A stretch of DNA of 35,522 nt from the NCBI RefSeq assembly GCF_019599295.1, contig NZ_JAIEWN010000054.1, positions 1 to 35,522 on the forward strand, given 5' to 3'. This DNA comes from Oscillochloris sp. ZM17-4 (GTDB lineage Bacteria > Chloroflexota > Chloroflexia > Chloroflexales > Chloroflexaceae). A program made the position numbers and the translations under genes. The notes under the pieces are model-generated. The model had not been told where the DNA came from and made no database searches. It was given only the letters and a program-made list of their open reading frames with translations. Shown here one piece after another: positions 16,119 through 24,846 of this stretch; within the stretch, counting starts at the first letter, position 1, and every line of letters begins with the position of its first letter.

Positions 16119-16778
16119 TTAGTGCTCACGTGGCCACAGCGCGAGGGCCTGATTGAGTGACACCCGCCAGGGTGCATGGTCGTTTGGTCGCCAGCATGTA
16201 TAGGGGTAGCGGCTTCCTGTGCCTTGCAGCGTAATCAGGCAATTCCAGGCACAGCCGGCCGGCGGCGGGCCACTTGGATCAAGCAAGAGCAGACGACTGA
16301 TTGATTGATCCGCGTGGTATTCAAGGCCCACAACGACAACCCAGTGGTTGCCTTCGGCGAACTGCAATCCCAGAATCACTGGGTGGCCCGCGGCTACCTG
16401 AGTATAGACAAAGCCTCGCACCTCTGTGCCGGCTGCGCTGTTCTGCTCAAAGCTCAGGTGGTGAGTGAAGACACCCTCGATCACGCTGACTAGCTCATCG
16501 AGCGTTGTGCCATCGCGAAATAGGCCGGAGTGCTTATCGAGTTGGTCCATCAGCTTGCCGTAGTTCGTCCTGCGATCAAGCCGGGCGAAGTAGTCGATGT
16601 GGTCACGGTCGACCAGTCCACAGATCAGCAGGGCCATCAGCATGCTGTATGGGCCGCATGCGCCATCGGCGTCGCCCTGGCGCAGGAACACCTTCTGTCG
16701 CTCGCCACTCGGGCTAATCGCCGTAGGCCCGGCGTGCTCAGTGTCGATCAGATCGATCACGCTATAGGTTGCCATCAT
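16119..16778 (-). CDS. Papain-like C39-type cysteine peptidase-like protein
   Basis: 219 residues with a Cys/His/Asp layout like peptidase family C39-like domains: a nucleophile context RQGDADGACGPYSMLMAL (Cys near residue 41), a His in GNHWVVVVGLEY and an Asp in LLLDPSG. There is no signal peptide and no ABC transporter nearby, so a bacteriocin-processing role is unlikely. An intracellular protease or deamidase acting within the defence module is the more natural reading (inference). ATG 16776-16778 overlaps the upstream TGA as ATGA. AGGAGG precedes it and a second ATG three bases later has better spacing. Confidence 0.55.
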   Translation of the reverse strand: MMATYSVIDLIDTEHAGPTAISPSGERQKVFLRQGDADGACGPYSMLMALLICGLVDRDHIDYFARLDRRTNYGKLMDQLDKHSGLFRDGTTLDELVSVIEGVFTHHLSFEQNSAAGTEVRGFVYTQVAAGHPVILGLQFAEGNHWVVVVGLEYHADQSISRLLLLDPSGPPPAGCAWNCLITLQGTGSRYPYTCWRPNDHAPWRVSLNQALALWPREH

Positions 16779-17203
16779 TGGCCCTCCTGATCTTGAGCAC
16801 CCATTGCGTCACGGATCTGCCTCAGGCGTCGCAGCACTGCGGTGATCTGGCCGGATTGGAAGAGCGACGCGAGGGTGCCCGTTGTGAAGCGGTCGGCGCG
16901 CACGTAGCTGGTCATCAGCTTGCGCAGCGTGGTAAGGTCGGCGGTGGCCAGGGCAGTCGCGCCGCCCTCAGTGTAGCGTCGGGCCTCCTCGGGCCAGGCA
17001 CCCCAGTCGAACGGGGTGATGAAGCCCTCGCGGTGGAGCGCATGGATAAACGCGGAAGTCTCGGGGCTGGCCGACCAGTAGGGGAAGACGCCTGGCTGAG
17101 TCTGCCACTCGCCGAACGAGTAGCCCGGGCGCTCGAAGATCGGCAGGAAGGCGAGCAGCGCGTCGAGCTGAGATAAGCTGATCTCATTAGGCGACGATAT
17201 CAT
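16775..17203 (-). CDS. DUF6508-like hypothetical protein
   Basis: 142 residues from the ATG at 17201-17203, which is preceded by GGAGAGG; an upstream in-frame start lacks such a site. The pattern LDALLAFLPIFERPGYSFGEW, then FDWGAWPEEARR, and near the end VRADRFTTGTLASLFQSGQI fits the small all-helical DUF6508-type family as I remember it. No catalytic motif is evident. It is coupled by ATGA to the C39-like gene and lies 52 nt after the CHAT-NACHT gene. Role unknown. Confidence 0.5.
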   Translation of the reverse strand: MISSPNEISLSQLDALLAFLPIFERPGYSFGEWQTQPGVFPYWSASPETSAFIHALHREGFITPFDWGAWPEEARRYTEGGATALATADLTTLRKLMTSYVRADRFTTGTLASLFQSGQITAVLRRLRQIRDAMGAQDQEGQ

Positions 17204-17255
17204 GATCCTCTCCCCACTTGCCCTTATCTGCCGATACACTCCTTAAGCATCAAGA

Positions 17256-20200
17256 CTACAAATCTAAGCCCAAAAGCCTCTTCAATTGAGAAAAGTTGGT
17301 CAATCTCTTCATGTGTTCATCCGCTTTCTGCCGTAACTCAGTTGGCATTGTCGGATCATCTCGCAGTGAGCAAAAAGCAGATAGAGTCACGCTCTGATCA
17401 AATGAGTCTATTATACGTACAGCTGCGCCATATACTTGCTCAGATACATGCTTTTTGACAATAAATCGTGCTAATATAGGAGCGGCGTTGAGGCTATGGA
17501 AGTAAGGAATGACCTCAGAATCATAGTTCTTTGATTGGGCGACAACAGTGAGTAATACGAGAATTGCCTGGGTGCGCCAACCTATCTGGCTCAATTCCTC
17601 TGCAAGATAGATGCGCTCCTGAGATCCAACTTGAGGATCTAAAATAATTTTACTCAAAATCCTCATAGCATTTTTTTGAAGTCCAAGCTTAACAAGATAA
17701 TTCATAGCCATACACCTATAATCCATGCGTATTGTTTTGTCATTAGAAATGACCGTTAACGCCATGCTCTCTTTCAGGCGAAATAAAATCGCTAAGGCAG
17801 GAAATAGCATATCTGTGTGTTCCTTCGTAGATGGGTAGGGGGGCGAAAAAAAATTCCGTTCGAAATACGACGAACGTAAAAAAATAAATAGTCTCTCTTT
17901 AAAATGAGATCGAACTGACTTGATAATAACATCAGTATAACCAAGGCTTTCGATCATTTGCGGAACTAACAATTGAGTGTCTGATAAAAGGATGCGCGGT
18001 TGTGGATCATAGAGACTAGTCAAAATAGAGGCAGCTTCTTCTTTTTGTCCAAGTTGATCGAGTAAGCGTACAGCCAGAAGTTTAACAATGGTGAAGAGGA
18101 TTCTCGAATAGTCATCCTTCTGCCCAATCATTTGGGGCTTATGCTTGAATAATCTGGTCAATCTATGGGCATATCTATTTCTACTGCTAGTACGTTTTTT
18201 GTAATCATATTCCATATACTCGAGATCATCGAAAGCACTTTGCTTCTTGATCTCATACCGCTGAAGCGCAGCATGCGCCAATTGAAGTGGCTGTGCTATA
18301 TGACTTTCGAGACTACCCCTGTCCTTATTGTCAGGAAGGGAGAGCGAAAACTGTAAAAATGCTATTAGGGTTGATTTATCAGTAACATCTATCAAGGCAC
18401 TTGCTGCCGCCTCTCGTATTCGTTTTTGATATATCGGAACAGCCATAAAGTTCCAGACTGCGTCGAAATGACCAAGCGAGATAAGGATTAAGCAAGCCCG
18501 CTTAGGCCAATTATCAATTACTAAAAAATATTCCGCGCGATTTGCATAGCGAATATAGGACGCCAGACTTGTTCCCAAATCATGTCGAGCATGCAAATCT
18601 GATAAAACTGGCATAATTCGTTCTATATGGGACAATAGCATATCATTCTCGAATCTTTCCAAATCATGTGCTCGCCTCAAGAAATCACTTAGAATAATAG
18701 CAACGTCTAATTCGCTTGCTGTGTTTAGTAATTCATCCATATATTCAAGCATCGTAGACGGATTGAATTTATCAAGCATTATAGTTTTAGGTGAAAGCAA
18801 TAATCTACACAACCTGATCGCCTCGTCAATGGCTTGAAGTTCAACGAGGCGATTAATATCACTGAATTCGCTAAGAAAACTGTCTATCCATAGAAAACCG
18901 TTTCTCGATAGAAGGCTGGCTCTCCATGGCAAACTGTCTCCCCATATAATTGTCAGACTCCCGGGAAGAGAAATCGTCTGTGATCGGACTATTGCGATGA
19001 TGGCCGCGCGTGCCTCGTCATTAAATCCCAGCAATTGCAGTGATTGGGAAGCAAGCCTGCGCAGTGTAAGTTTTACCCACGGGGAATGCGCAATTTTGGA
19101 GAATATGCGCGCACCTGCATCGACCTCACCAAGACGCACTAGAGCTTCCGCAATATAAATTTGATGCCATCCTCTAATGAGATGCCGTTTAGCCAATCTT
19201 TTCAACGTATTGATGACACGCTCATTGCCCGGAAAGTAAATAAGCCCGTCGAGAACTTCCGTATGCCGAACACCTCTGAGCAATCGATTCAGCACTCGAA
19301 CGCGGAGATTTTCAGACACACTTACTTGTTCTGCGATAGCCCGGCTTATAAAATTGATCGCTCCCCAACGTACCTTTCCTCTATGACGCTTTAGCAAAGG
19401 TTCAAACACCTTATCAAGCGATCTCTTTTCGGTATATATACCATCGCTTAACAGACCAGAAATAAAAGAAGCCGGATCTGAAGACCAGTTATCTAGCAGA
19501 TATTTTGATGCTGCGGCATATGGATCAGGTTCCCAAGACCAACGCCGAACGAGTGCGACGGCGGCGAGGTAGTCGCGTACAGTTGCATGGACAAATTCGC
19601 CGCGCTCACCACGTCGCACGAAAAGGCCGCTGTACACTGCTACCTCAGAGAGAAATGCCTGCGCATCCAGCAGGGCCTCATCGCGTGACAGGCCAAGGGC
19701 CGTTTGAAGATATGCCGCCACACCTTTCACCTGGGCATAGCTCGTCTTTACCTCTTGCTCCACCCCCTGGAGTGCAAGATTCTCGAGGATCAGCCGAGTG
19801 AATTTTGGTAGGCGCGGATTAATCTTGTTAAGGGCTGTATGCAACCCTCGTTTTTCTGCCTCATTCAGCCATATCTGTACGAACGTCTCATAGAGGCCTG
19901 ACGTCCTTGCAGGAAGCTGCTCGTTGCGAGCAAAGACAATAGCGGCGATTGTTAGCAGGAGCGGAGAGTCCAGCGACCACCCTGCATTAATGCGTTCGAG
20001 TTCCTCCAAGAACGCATCCGCGTTTGTAGAAAACCAGCGTTGGGCAAAATCGTTGATCTGGGACTGATCAAATGCTCTGAGCTGATATTCGATTAGCTTC
20101 TTTTCTTTTCTATCACTACCTGGAACTGCTTCTGAGAGTAAATCTTCAATACCCAACACTCCAGGACGCGATGTGATGATGATTCGATCCGAGGCAGATC

Positions 20201-22007
20201 CATCGTTTAACAGCCTGCTCAGATCACGGAGTAGCACATTCCGCTGCTCGAATGGGACTTCGTCAAGTGCATCGAAGAGTAAAAGCCAATGAGCGCCTGT
20301 ATGGTGAGGCCAACTATCAAGAAAGCCTTTGGGTAACAGATGAGCGGGTAGACTCTCAGCGCCTAATGCAGCTATAAGACGCTCCTCAAGCGTGCCGGAT
20401 GTTTCTACAAAGTGGCGTAGAGACACGATCAGGGGCAGGTGCGGTGCTTGAAGCCCTATGAGTTGAGGGTCACGCCAGGCATGAATGGCCATGTATCGTA
20501 ATAACGTAGACTTGCCTGCGCCAGCCTCGCCTGTCAGAAGGAGATGCTTGTCGAATATACTGCCAGAAGACTGTGAACCCATGGCAGAGGGTGGCGAATT
20601 ATTAAAATTAGATTGACCACTATCCGATCGACTCTGATAGAAAGACATGATTCGATCAAATCTTAACTTCGAACGTCTCTCCGATAATTCGCGTGTTATA
20701 TGCATTGCTCTGCTGATCGTAAAGGTTCGGTATCTGCCGGATGCCCAGGGCATGTCTGGAGCTACTTGCTCCATCTGCGTAAGATCCTGGGTGACGAGAA
20801 GCGGTATAAAGATCTGCTCGATATCCGGTGGGGATCCAACCGGGGCGAGAGACAGGTATGGCGCATCATTACACCAGCGTGTCAGTGCTCCGGTGTAAGC
20901 GCTTATTTGGGCATCAATGTCGTGATCTGCATTGACCATGCTCCAGATTCGCCCATCCCGCACACGCATATACAGCGCCGGCACCCACCAGTCGTACCTA
21001 TTACGCACCGCACCGCGTGCCGCAGCGCAGGCCCGGTCAATCTGCCCGTCGCGCCGCAGCTCCCGGAAGAATACTGGCAGAAACTGCGCGGCGGTCTTCA
21101 TCGAGAGGTTGCCCTGCATAGCCAGCACTGCTGGGATACCGGCGCGCACCAGGCGTGGGCCGATTGCGTTGAGCGGATCCTCCTGGGGGGCGCCGGCGCT
21201 GGCGCAACTGACCAGCACGACCAGCAACGGACGATCAGCAAGCTGGCTGATCTGCTGGGTGAGATCACTCGCACTGACCCGCTCGATCTTGCCGTGGTCA
21301 TCTTCAAGCCAGACGACCGGCTCGCCATTGCGCAACGTTCCATGGGCCACCAGGTAGAGCACATCGAAGCCCTCGCGCAGCTGGCTCAGGATAGCTGGTA
21401 CACTTGCCGCCTCTTCGCCGATGGCCGACGCGAGCACGCTGATCTGCGTGCCGGCAAGCGCCTGGCGCGCTTGCTCAAGCTCTACCTGCGCGTTAATTGC
21501 CCCCAGGTTGTAGCGATCAAGGCCAGAAGGGCTCGCGATCACGACCAGGCTGCGCAATTTGTGGTATGGCTTGAGCTGCACCACACCCATATCCGGGCTG
21601 TCCAGGTAGCGTGAGAAGAGTACGCGCTCGGAGTGCGTAATCGGCCCTGCGTTGCCTGGGCTTTCCAAGCATTCCCAGGCGATACCTTGCAAGGTGGTAT
21701 CCTCGGGAGGCATACGCAGGATTAGTCGCAATGGAATGCCCTGCGTCTCAGCCTGCGTATTGGCGCTTACTAATGCGCTTTGAAGGCGAGTATCAGCGAA
21801 GAGCATTGCGCCCAGGAGTCGACCGTATGCCGTGATGTCGAGCTGTTTAGCCCGCAGCGCCTCGGGATCCAGCTTCACAATGACCGGATCACCCACAATG
21901 AGCTGCGCATCGGCTGCACTTGCCGACTGCCGAAAGCGCGTCTCAGCCCGGTACTCATCACCGGACCAGTGGCGCAGGCTTAGCTCAAGTGTGGCGTAGT
22001 GGCTCAT
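17256..22007 (-). CDS. CHAT protease-NACHT STAND protein with helical repeats
   Basis: 1583 residues. Residues about 60-350 are a CHAT caspase-like domain with the His in DVLYLVAHGTL (H222) and the Cys in VVLVSCASAG (C268), the expected dyad. A NACHT NTPase follows: Walker A TGEAGAGKST (492-501), Walker B LLLFDALDE (575-583) and ITSRPG (611-615). The remaining 900 or so residues are helical, HEAT/ARM-like sensor repeats without Cys or Trp clusters. STAND proteins of this layout sense an invader through the repeats, oligomerise through NACHT and release the protease. The C-terminal coding region is markedly AT-rich compared with the CHAT part. The Shine-Dalgarno site is weak. The preceding membrane/coiled-coil gene ends 44 nt upstream and is probably its partner. 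Confidence 0.88.
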   Translation of the reverse strand: MSHYATLELSLRHWSGDEYRAETRFRQSASAADAQLIVGDPVIVKLDPEALRAKQLDITAYGRLLGAMLFADTRLQSALVSANTQAETQGIPLRLILRMPPEDTTLQGIAWECLESPGNAGPITHSERVLFSRYLDSPDMGVVQLKPYHKLRSLVVIASPSGLDRYNLGAINAQVELEQARQALAGTQISVLASAIGEEAASVPAILSQLREGFDVLYLVAHGTLRNGEPVVWLEDDHGKIERVSASDLTQQISQLADRPLLVVLVSCASAGAPQEDPLNAIGPRLVRAGIPAVLAMQGNLSMKTAAQFLPVFFRELRRDGQIDRACAAARGAVRNRYDWWVPALYMRVRDGRIWSMVNADHDIDAQISAYTGALTRWCNDAPYLSLAPVGSPPDIEQIFIPLLVTQDLTQMEQVAPDMPWASGRYRTFTISRAMHITRELSERRSKLRFDRIMSFYQSRSDSGQSNFNNSPPSAMGSQSSGSIFDKHLLLTGEAGAGKSTLLRYMAIHAWRDPQLIGLQAPHLPLIVSLRHFVETSGTLEERLIAALGAESLPAHLLPKGFLDSWPHHTGAHWLLLFDALDEVPFEQRNVLLRDLSRLLNDGSASDRIIITSRPGVLGIEDLLSEAVPGSDRKEKKLIEYQLRAFDQSQINDFAQRWFSTNADAFLEELERINAGWSLDSPLLLTIAAIVFARNEQLPARTSGLYETFVQIWLNEAEKRGLHTALNKINPRLPKFTRLILENLALQGVEQEVKTSYAQVKGVAAYLQTALGLSRDEALLDAQAFLSEVAVYSGLFVRRGERGEFVHATVRDYLAAVALVRRWSWEPDPYAAASKYLLDNWSSDPASFISGLLSDGIYTEKRSLDKVFEPLLKRHRGKVRWGAINFISRAIAEQVSVSENLRVRVLNRLLRGVRHTEVLDGLIYFPGNERVINTLKRLAKRHLIRGWHQIYIAEALVRLGEVDAGARIFSKIAHSPWVKLTLRRLASQSLQLLGFNDEARAAIIAIVRSQTISLPGSLTIIWGDSLPWRASLLSRNGFLWIDSFLSEFSDINRLVELQAIDEAIRLCRLLLSPKTIMLDKFNPSTMLEYMDELLNTASELDVAIILSDFLRRAHDLERFENDMLLSHIERIMPVLSDLHARHDLGTSLASYIRYANRAEYFLVIDNWPKRACLILISLGHFDAVWNFMAVPIYQKRIREAAASALIDVTDKSTLIAFLQFSLSLPDNKDRGSLESHIAQPLQLAHAALQRYEIKKQSAFDDLEYMEYDYKKRTSSRNRYAHRLTRLFKHKPQMIGQKDDYSRILFTIVKLLAVRLLDQLGQKEEAASILTSLYDPQPRILLSDTQLLVPQMIESLGYTDVIIKSVRSHFKERLFIFLRSSYFERNFFSPPYPSTKEHTDMLFPALAILFRLKESMALTVISNDKTIRMDYRCMAMNYLVKLGLQKNAMRILSKIILDPQVGSQERIYLAEELSQIGWRTQAILVLLTVVAQSKNYDSEVIPYFHSLNAAPILARFIVKKHVSEQVYGAAVRIIDSFDQSVTLSAFCSLRDDPTMPTELRQKADEHMKRLTNFSQLKRLLGLDL

Positions 22008-22051
22008 AAGAGGGTTATTCCTACCAGTCAGTCATATCTCTCACCGCCTGG

Positions 22052-23311
22052 CTACGCCGCCAAGAGAACCAGCATGGACTCGTCCTCGTTCTGCTCCTCG
22101 CCGGGGGCGGCGGGGGTCAGTGCTGCGATCTGCGCGTCGAGCTCCCCTGGGGTGATCCGCAGCTGCTCCATCAGTTCATACTGTCCCTCGTAGCTGGCTA
22201 GCACCGCGTTGCGCGCCACCATCTTGTTCAGCGCCGGGATGACCCGATCTCGGTCGTAGACGATCTTGGCGTCACGTGAGGAGGTGTGGTCCGCACGACG
22301 TACATCTCGCAGATCGTCGCTGAGTGAGCGATGGTAGTACCAGGGCTCGATCTTTGTGCGCAGCTCCTCGATGGCGCTTAGCCCCTCCTGGGCGTCGGTG
22401 GCGAAGTCCAGCCATGCGCCGACCATGGTGAGCGGCGCGCTGGCAGCCAGATCGCCATAGAGGAATCGCTGCGGATGCTCCCCTAAGAGCTTGGCACGCG
22501 TAAATGGCCGCGCCCAGCTTTGCCACTCCTTCACCACATCGGTCAGGATGCTCCGCGCCATCGCCAGCTCGCGCAGCTCGGCGTAGCAGCGCACCTGGCC
22601 GAGGGCGGCGATCAGGTAGTACTCCTCGGCGCCTAACCCGCTGGGGATGTTGTTGGCTTGCGCCATCTGGCCGTAGTAGACCCGGCGCAGCTTGCCGAGC
22701 GTCGTCGCCGAGTGGGTCAGCAGCTCGATCCGCACGCGGTCGTCGCTGATCGTGGGTAGCTTCTCCAGATGCTCCAGGGCTACCAGCAGCTCGGCCCGCT
22801 GGGTGCTCTCCAGCAAGCTATGAATGGAGGTCAGGGTCTGCTGCACCTCGCGCAGCATCTGCTCCAGACGGATGAGTCGCTGGTCGAGCTCGGAGAAGCC
22901 CGCCCGCGTCACCGCGAGGTTCAGCTCGGCCACCTGCATGGTGGCATGCACGGCCTTCAGGATCTTCTTGCTCTGAAAGAAGTTGGCGATGCTGAAGCCC
23001 GCACCGACGACGGCACCGACCGCAGCAATGCCTGAGAAGACCGCGCCAATGGTCGCAGCGGTCGCGGCGGTGGTTGCGGCGGTCGCGGCGACGGTCGATG
23101 TCGCGCTGGTGATAATGCCAGCCCCAGCCAGCAGCGGTGATGCCATCCCGGCTGAGGGCAGCAGGTGTGCGACAATCTGCCCTGCCGCTGGAGTGCCGGC
23201 CGCCCAGCGTACGACGCCGCCGTGCAGGGCGTAGCGCCCCATCGCCAGCCCGGCGAGGGTTGCGGTGGGGATGGCGCGGGCGACGGTCATGCCAACGAGT
23301 GTAGGGATCAT
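22052..23311 (-). CDS. Membrane-hairpin/coiled-coil protein, candidate CHAT partner
   Basis: 419 residues from the ATG at 23309-23311 (AGGAG seven bases upstream). Residues about 55-105 form a long Ala/Thr/Gly-rich hydrophobic stretch (AATIGAVFSGIAAVGAVVGA) able to span a membrane. A coiled coil follows at about 115-165 (GFSELDQRLIRLEQMLREVQ), then a helical, charged C-terminal domain ending in an acidic Glu/Asp-rich tail. The design of a hydrophobic helix pair buried among amphipathic helices recalls alpha-helical pore formers, but no family is recognised. It sits directly before the CHAT-NACHT gene in the same direction, so it could be a protease-activated effector (inference). Confidence 0.55.
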   Translation of the reverse strand: MIPTLVGMTVARAIPTATLAGLAMGRYALHGGVVRWAAGTPAAGQIVAHLLPSAGMASPLLAGAGIITSATSTVAATAATTAATAATIGAVFSGIAAVGAVVGAGFSIANFFQSKKILKAVHATMQVAELNLAVTRAGFSELDQRLIRLEQMLREVQQTLTSIHSLLESTQRAELLVALEHLEKLPTISDDRVRIELLTHSATTLGKLRRVYYGQMAQANNIPSGLGAEEYYLIAALGQVRCYAELRELAMARSILTDVVKEWQSWARPFTRAKLLGEHPQRFLYGDLAASAPLTMVGAWLDFATDAQEGLSAIEELRTKIEPWYYHRSLSDDLRDVRRADHTSSRDAKIVYDRDRVIPALNKMVARNAVLASYEGQYELMEQLRITPGELDAQIAALTPAAPGEEQNEDESMLVLLAA

Positions 23312-23393
23312 CAGGCTGCTCCTGTGTGATGGTGGTTGTGCGACCGCATTGTCTTCATGAAGTATATCCATCGACCAGGGCGCAATTGCGCAC

Positions 23394-23837
23394 CTACAGC
23401 AGCCGCTCGGCCGCCGCCGCGTGGGTGTCCAGGGGGACGCGCCGGCGCAGGATGTCCGGCAGCGTCTCGGCGGCCAGGCCGATGGCCAGCAGGCCCTCGG
23501 GGCGATCCGGGTCGCAGAAGACGAAGTAGAACACATTCACCCCCTTGGCGACCCAGCTCAGGAGGTGGGCGGCCTCGGTCAGCTCCCAATCGGCGCGGGC
23601 CTCTTCGCCCTCGGGAAAGAGCACCATGTAGCGCGCGGCGGCCCGGCGGCAGCAGAAGATCGACGGCCCGCAGAGGCTGTGGTCGTTCGGGTCGGTCTCG
23701 TGGCCGTGGTGGATGCAGGCCCCGCCGCCGATGAAGGGCACCACCCAGTCGGTGCGCCGCCAGCCCGGCGGGTAGTCGTGGTTCGCGCGCGACTCGGGCG
23801 CCGGCGGCGGCACGGCGCGGCCTTTCTGACGCTTCAT
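23394..23837 (-). CDS. Hypothetical Cys/His-containing small protein
   Basis: 147 residues, starting MKRQKGR with GGAG eight bases upstream. The middle contains GGGACIHHGHETDPNDHSLCG and SIFCCRRAAARYMVLFPEGE, with several Cys and His that could bind metal, followed by a hydrophobic strand NVFYFVFCDPDRPEG. No family is recognised. It is the first minus-strand gene of the accessory module, 82 nt before the membrane/coiled-coil gene, and divergent from the small plus-strand pair at 23946. Codon use is like its GC-rich neighbours. Confidence 0.5.
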   Translation of the reverse strand: MKRQKGRAVPPPAPESRANHDYPPGWRRTDWVVPFIGGGACIHHGHETDPNDHSLCGPSIFCCRRAAARYMVLFPEGEEARADWELTEAAHLLSWVAKGVNVFYFVFCDPDRPEGLLAIGLAAETLPDILRRRVPLDTHAAAAERLL

Positions 23838-23891
23838 CGTTTTGCTCCATGCTCACATGTGCCGCTCAGGGCACCGCCGGGCGATCCACAG

Positions 23892-23900
23892 TGGTACAAT
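23892..23900 (+). promoter_or_regulatory. Extended -10-like element before the first small gene pair
   Basis: TGGTACAAT (TACAAT at 23895-23900) lies 45 bases before ATG 23946. The extended TGn form could compensate for the absence of a recognisable -35. Confidence 0.35.
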
Positions 23901-23945
23901 TGGGGCAGCATCTGAGGCGTTGCGAGGTGCCTGAAGGATGCCCGT

Positions 23946-24197
23946 ATGCCGAGTGTGACCTTGACGAATGACCAGGTGGTCGCGCTTGTCCGCCAGCTCC
24001 CGCCGATCCAGAAGCGTGAGGTGCTGCGCTCGCTCGCCAGCGACGCGCAGGCACGCCGCGCCGAGCGCATGACATATGCCGAGGATCGCCTGCGTGCGCT
24101 TGCGACTGCGCGCGGTCTGGCCTGGGATGATCTGGGTGAGGATGCCCGCGAGGTGCTCATCGACGACCTGCTCCACGAGGATCGCTATGGATCTTGA
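23946..24197 (+). CDS. Small protein paired with DUF433 gene
   Basis: 83 residues, helical and charged: LTNDQVVALVRQLPPIQKRE, then RALATARGLAWDDLGEDARE and DDLLHEDRYGS. Such short proteins commonly precede a DUF433 or PIN-type partner in cyanobacterial and Chloroflexota genomes (from memory). It overlaps the next start by 11 bases, the usual coupling for antitoxin-toxin type pairs. Which of the two is toxic, if either, is not visible from sequence. Confidence 0.6.
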   Translation: MPSVTLTNDQVVALVRQLPPIQKREVLRSLASDAQARRAERMTYAEDRLRALATARGLAWDDLGEDAREVLIDDLLHEDRYGS

Positions 24198-24510
24198 ACT
24201 TTACTTCGATCAGCTTGCCCCCGACGATATCCGCGTGAAAGGGACGCGCATCGGGATCGAGAGCATCTTGTACGAGTATGTTCACCGGGGCCAGAGCCCC
24301 GAGGCTATCGCGGAGCGCTTTGCGTCCCTGCGCCTCGACCAGGTCTACGCGACCATCCTGTGGTATCTGCGCGACCGCGAGCGTCTCGATGCCTATCTCG
24401 CCGATTGGCTGGCCTTCAGCCAGAGTGCGCGGGAGGCCCAGGACAAGCGCCCGCCGCCGGTCATCACCAAGCTGCGGCAGCTCAAGGCTGCGCAGCAGTC
24501 GGCTCAGTAG
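24187..24510 (+). CDS. DUF433 domain protein
   Basis: 107 residues. The DUF433 helix-turn-helix-like fold is shown by IRVKGTRIGIESILYEYVHRG, followed by SPEAIAERFASLRLDQVYAT and ILWYLRD. DUF433 proteins usually act as the DNA-binding antitoxin beside a PIN-like (DUF5615) toxin; here no DUF5615 gene follows, only a second, separate pair. GAGG lies before ATG 24187. The tail (residues 80-107, PPPVITKLRQLKAAQQ) extends beyond the usual domain length. Confidence 0.75.
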   Translation: MDLELYFDQLAPDDIRVKGTRIGIESILYEYVHRGQSPEAIAERFASLRLDQVYATILWYLRDRERLDAYLADWLAFSQSAREAQDKRPPPVITKLRQLKAAQQSAQ

Positions 24511-24535
24511 ATTACGCTGATGCGCTACTTGCTCG

Positions 24536-24544
24536 TAGTACAAT
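24536..24544 (+). promoter_or_regulatory. -10-like element before the PIN toxin-antitoxin pair
   Basis: GTAGTACAAT ends at 24544 (TACAAT 24539-24544), 44 bases before ATG 24589. It resembles the element before the DUF433 pair. No -35 is evident. Confidence 0.3.
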
Positions 24545-24588
24545 GATCTTCCTGATCGGCGGTGCTCCCCACACCTGGAGGCCCATCT

Positions 24589-24846
24589 ATGGTCGATATC
24601 GAGATTAAGCTGTCCCTGCCCGATACGCTGGCCCGCGAGGCGGCGGCACGCGGGCTGCTCACGCCCGCAGCTTTGCAGCAGCTGATCGACGCGGAGGTGG
24701 AGCGGCGGCGCAAGGTTGACCGGCTGTTCACGACGATGGACGATCTGGCTGCCGTGAACCTCCCGCCGCTGAGTGCTGAGGATCTGAACACCGAGATCAA
24801 GGCGGCACGCGCAGAGAGGCGGTTCCGTCGTGCGGGTGGTGCTTGA
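24589..24846 (+). CDS. Antitoxin of a PIN-type toxin-antitoxin pair
   Basis: 85 residues. The N-terminus VDIEIKLSLPDTLAREAAAR is the amphipathic strand-helix start common in AbrB/RHH-like antitoxins, and a Lys/Arg/Glu-rich helical tail (EIKAARAERRFRRAGG) could wrap the toxin. GGAGG at 24577-24581 is seven bases before the ATG. It overlaps the PIN gene by 17 bases, which is typical of this class of TA operon. Confidence 0.7.
   Translation: MVDIEIKLSLPDTLAREAAARGLLTPAALQQLIDAEVERRRKVDRLFTTMDDLAAVNLPPLSAEDLNTEIKAARAERRFRRAGGA

Noticed and set aside
16119-16778. C39 peptidase as part of a bacteriocin exporter
   Set aside because: No ABC transporter domain, leader peptide or precursor gene is nearby.
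23311-23856. 181-codon minus-strand frame overlapping the small Cys/His gene
   Set aside because: Arg/Pro-rich and overlaps the better-supported frame 23394-23837, which has a Shine-Dalgarno site and ordinary residue use.
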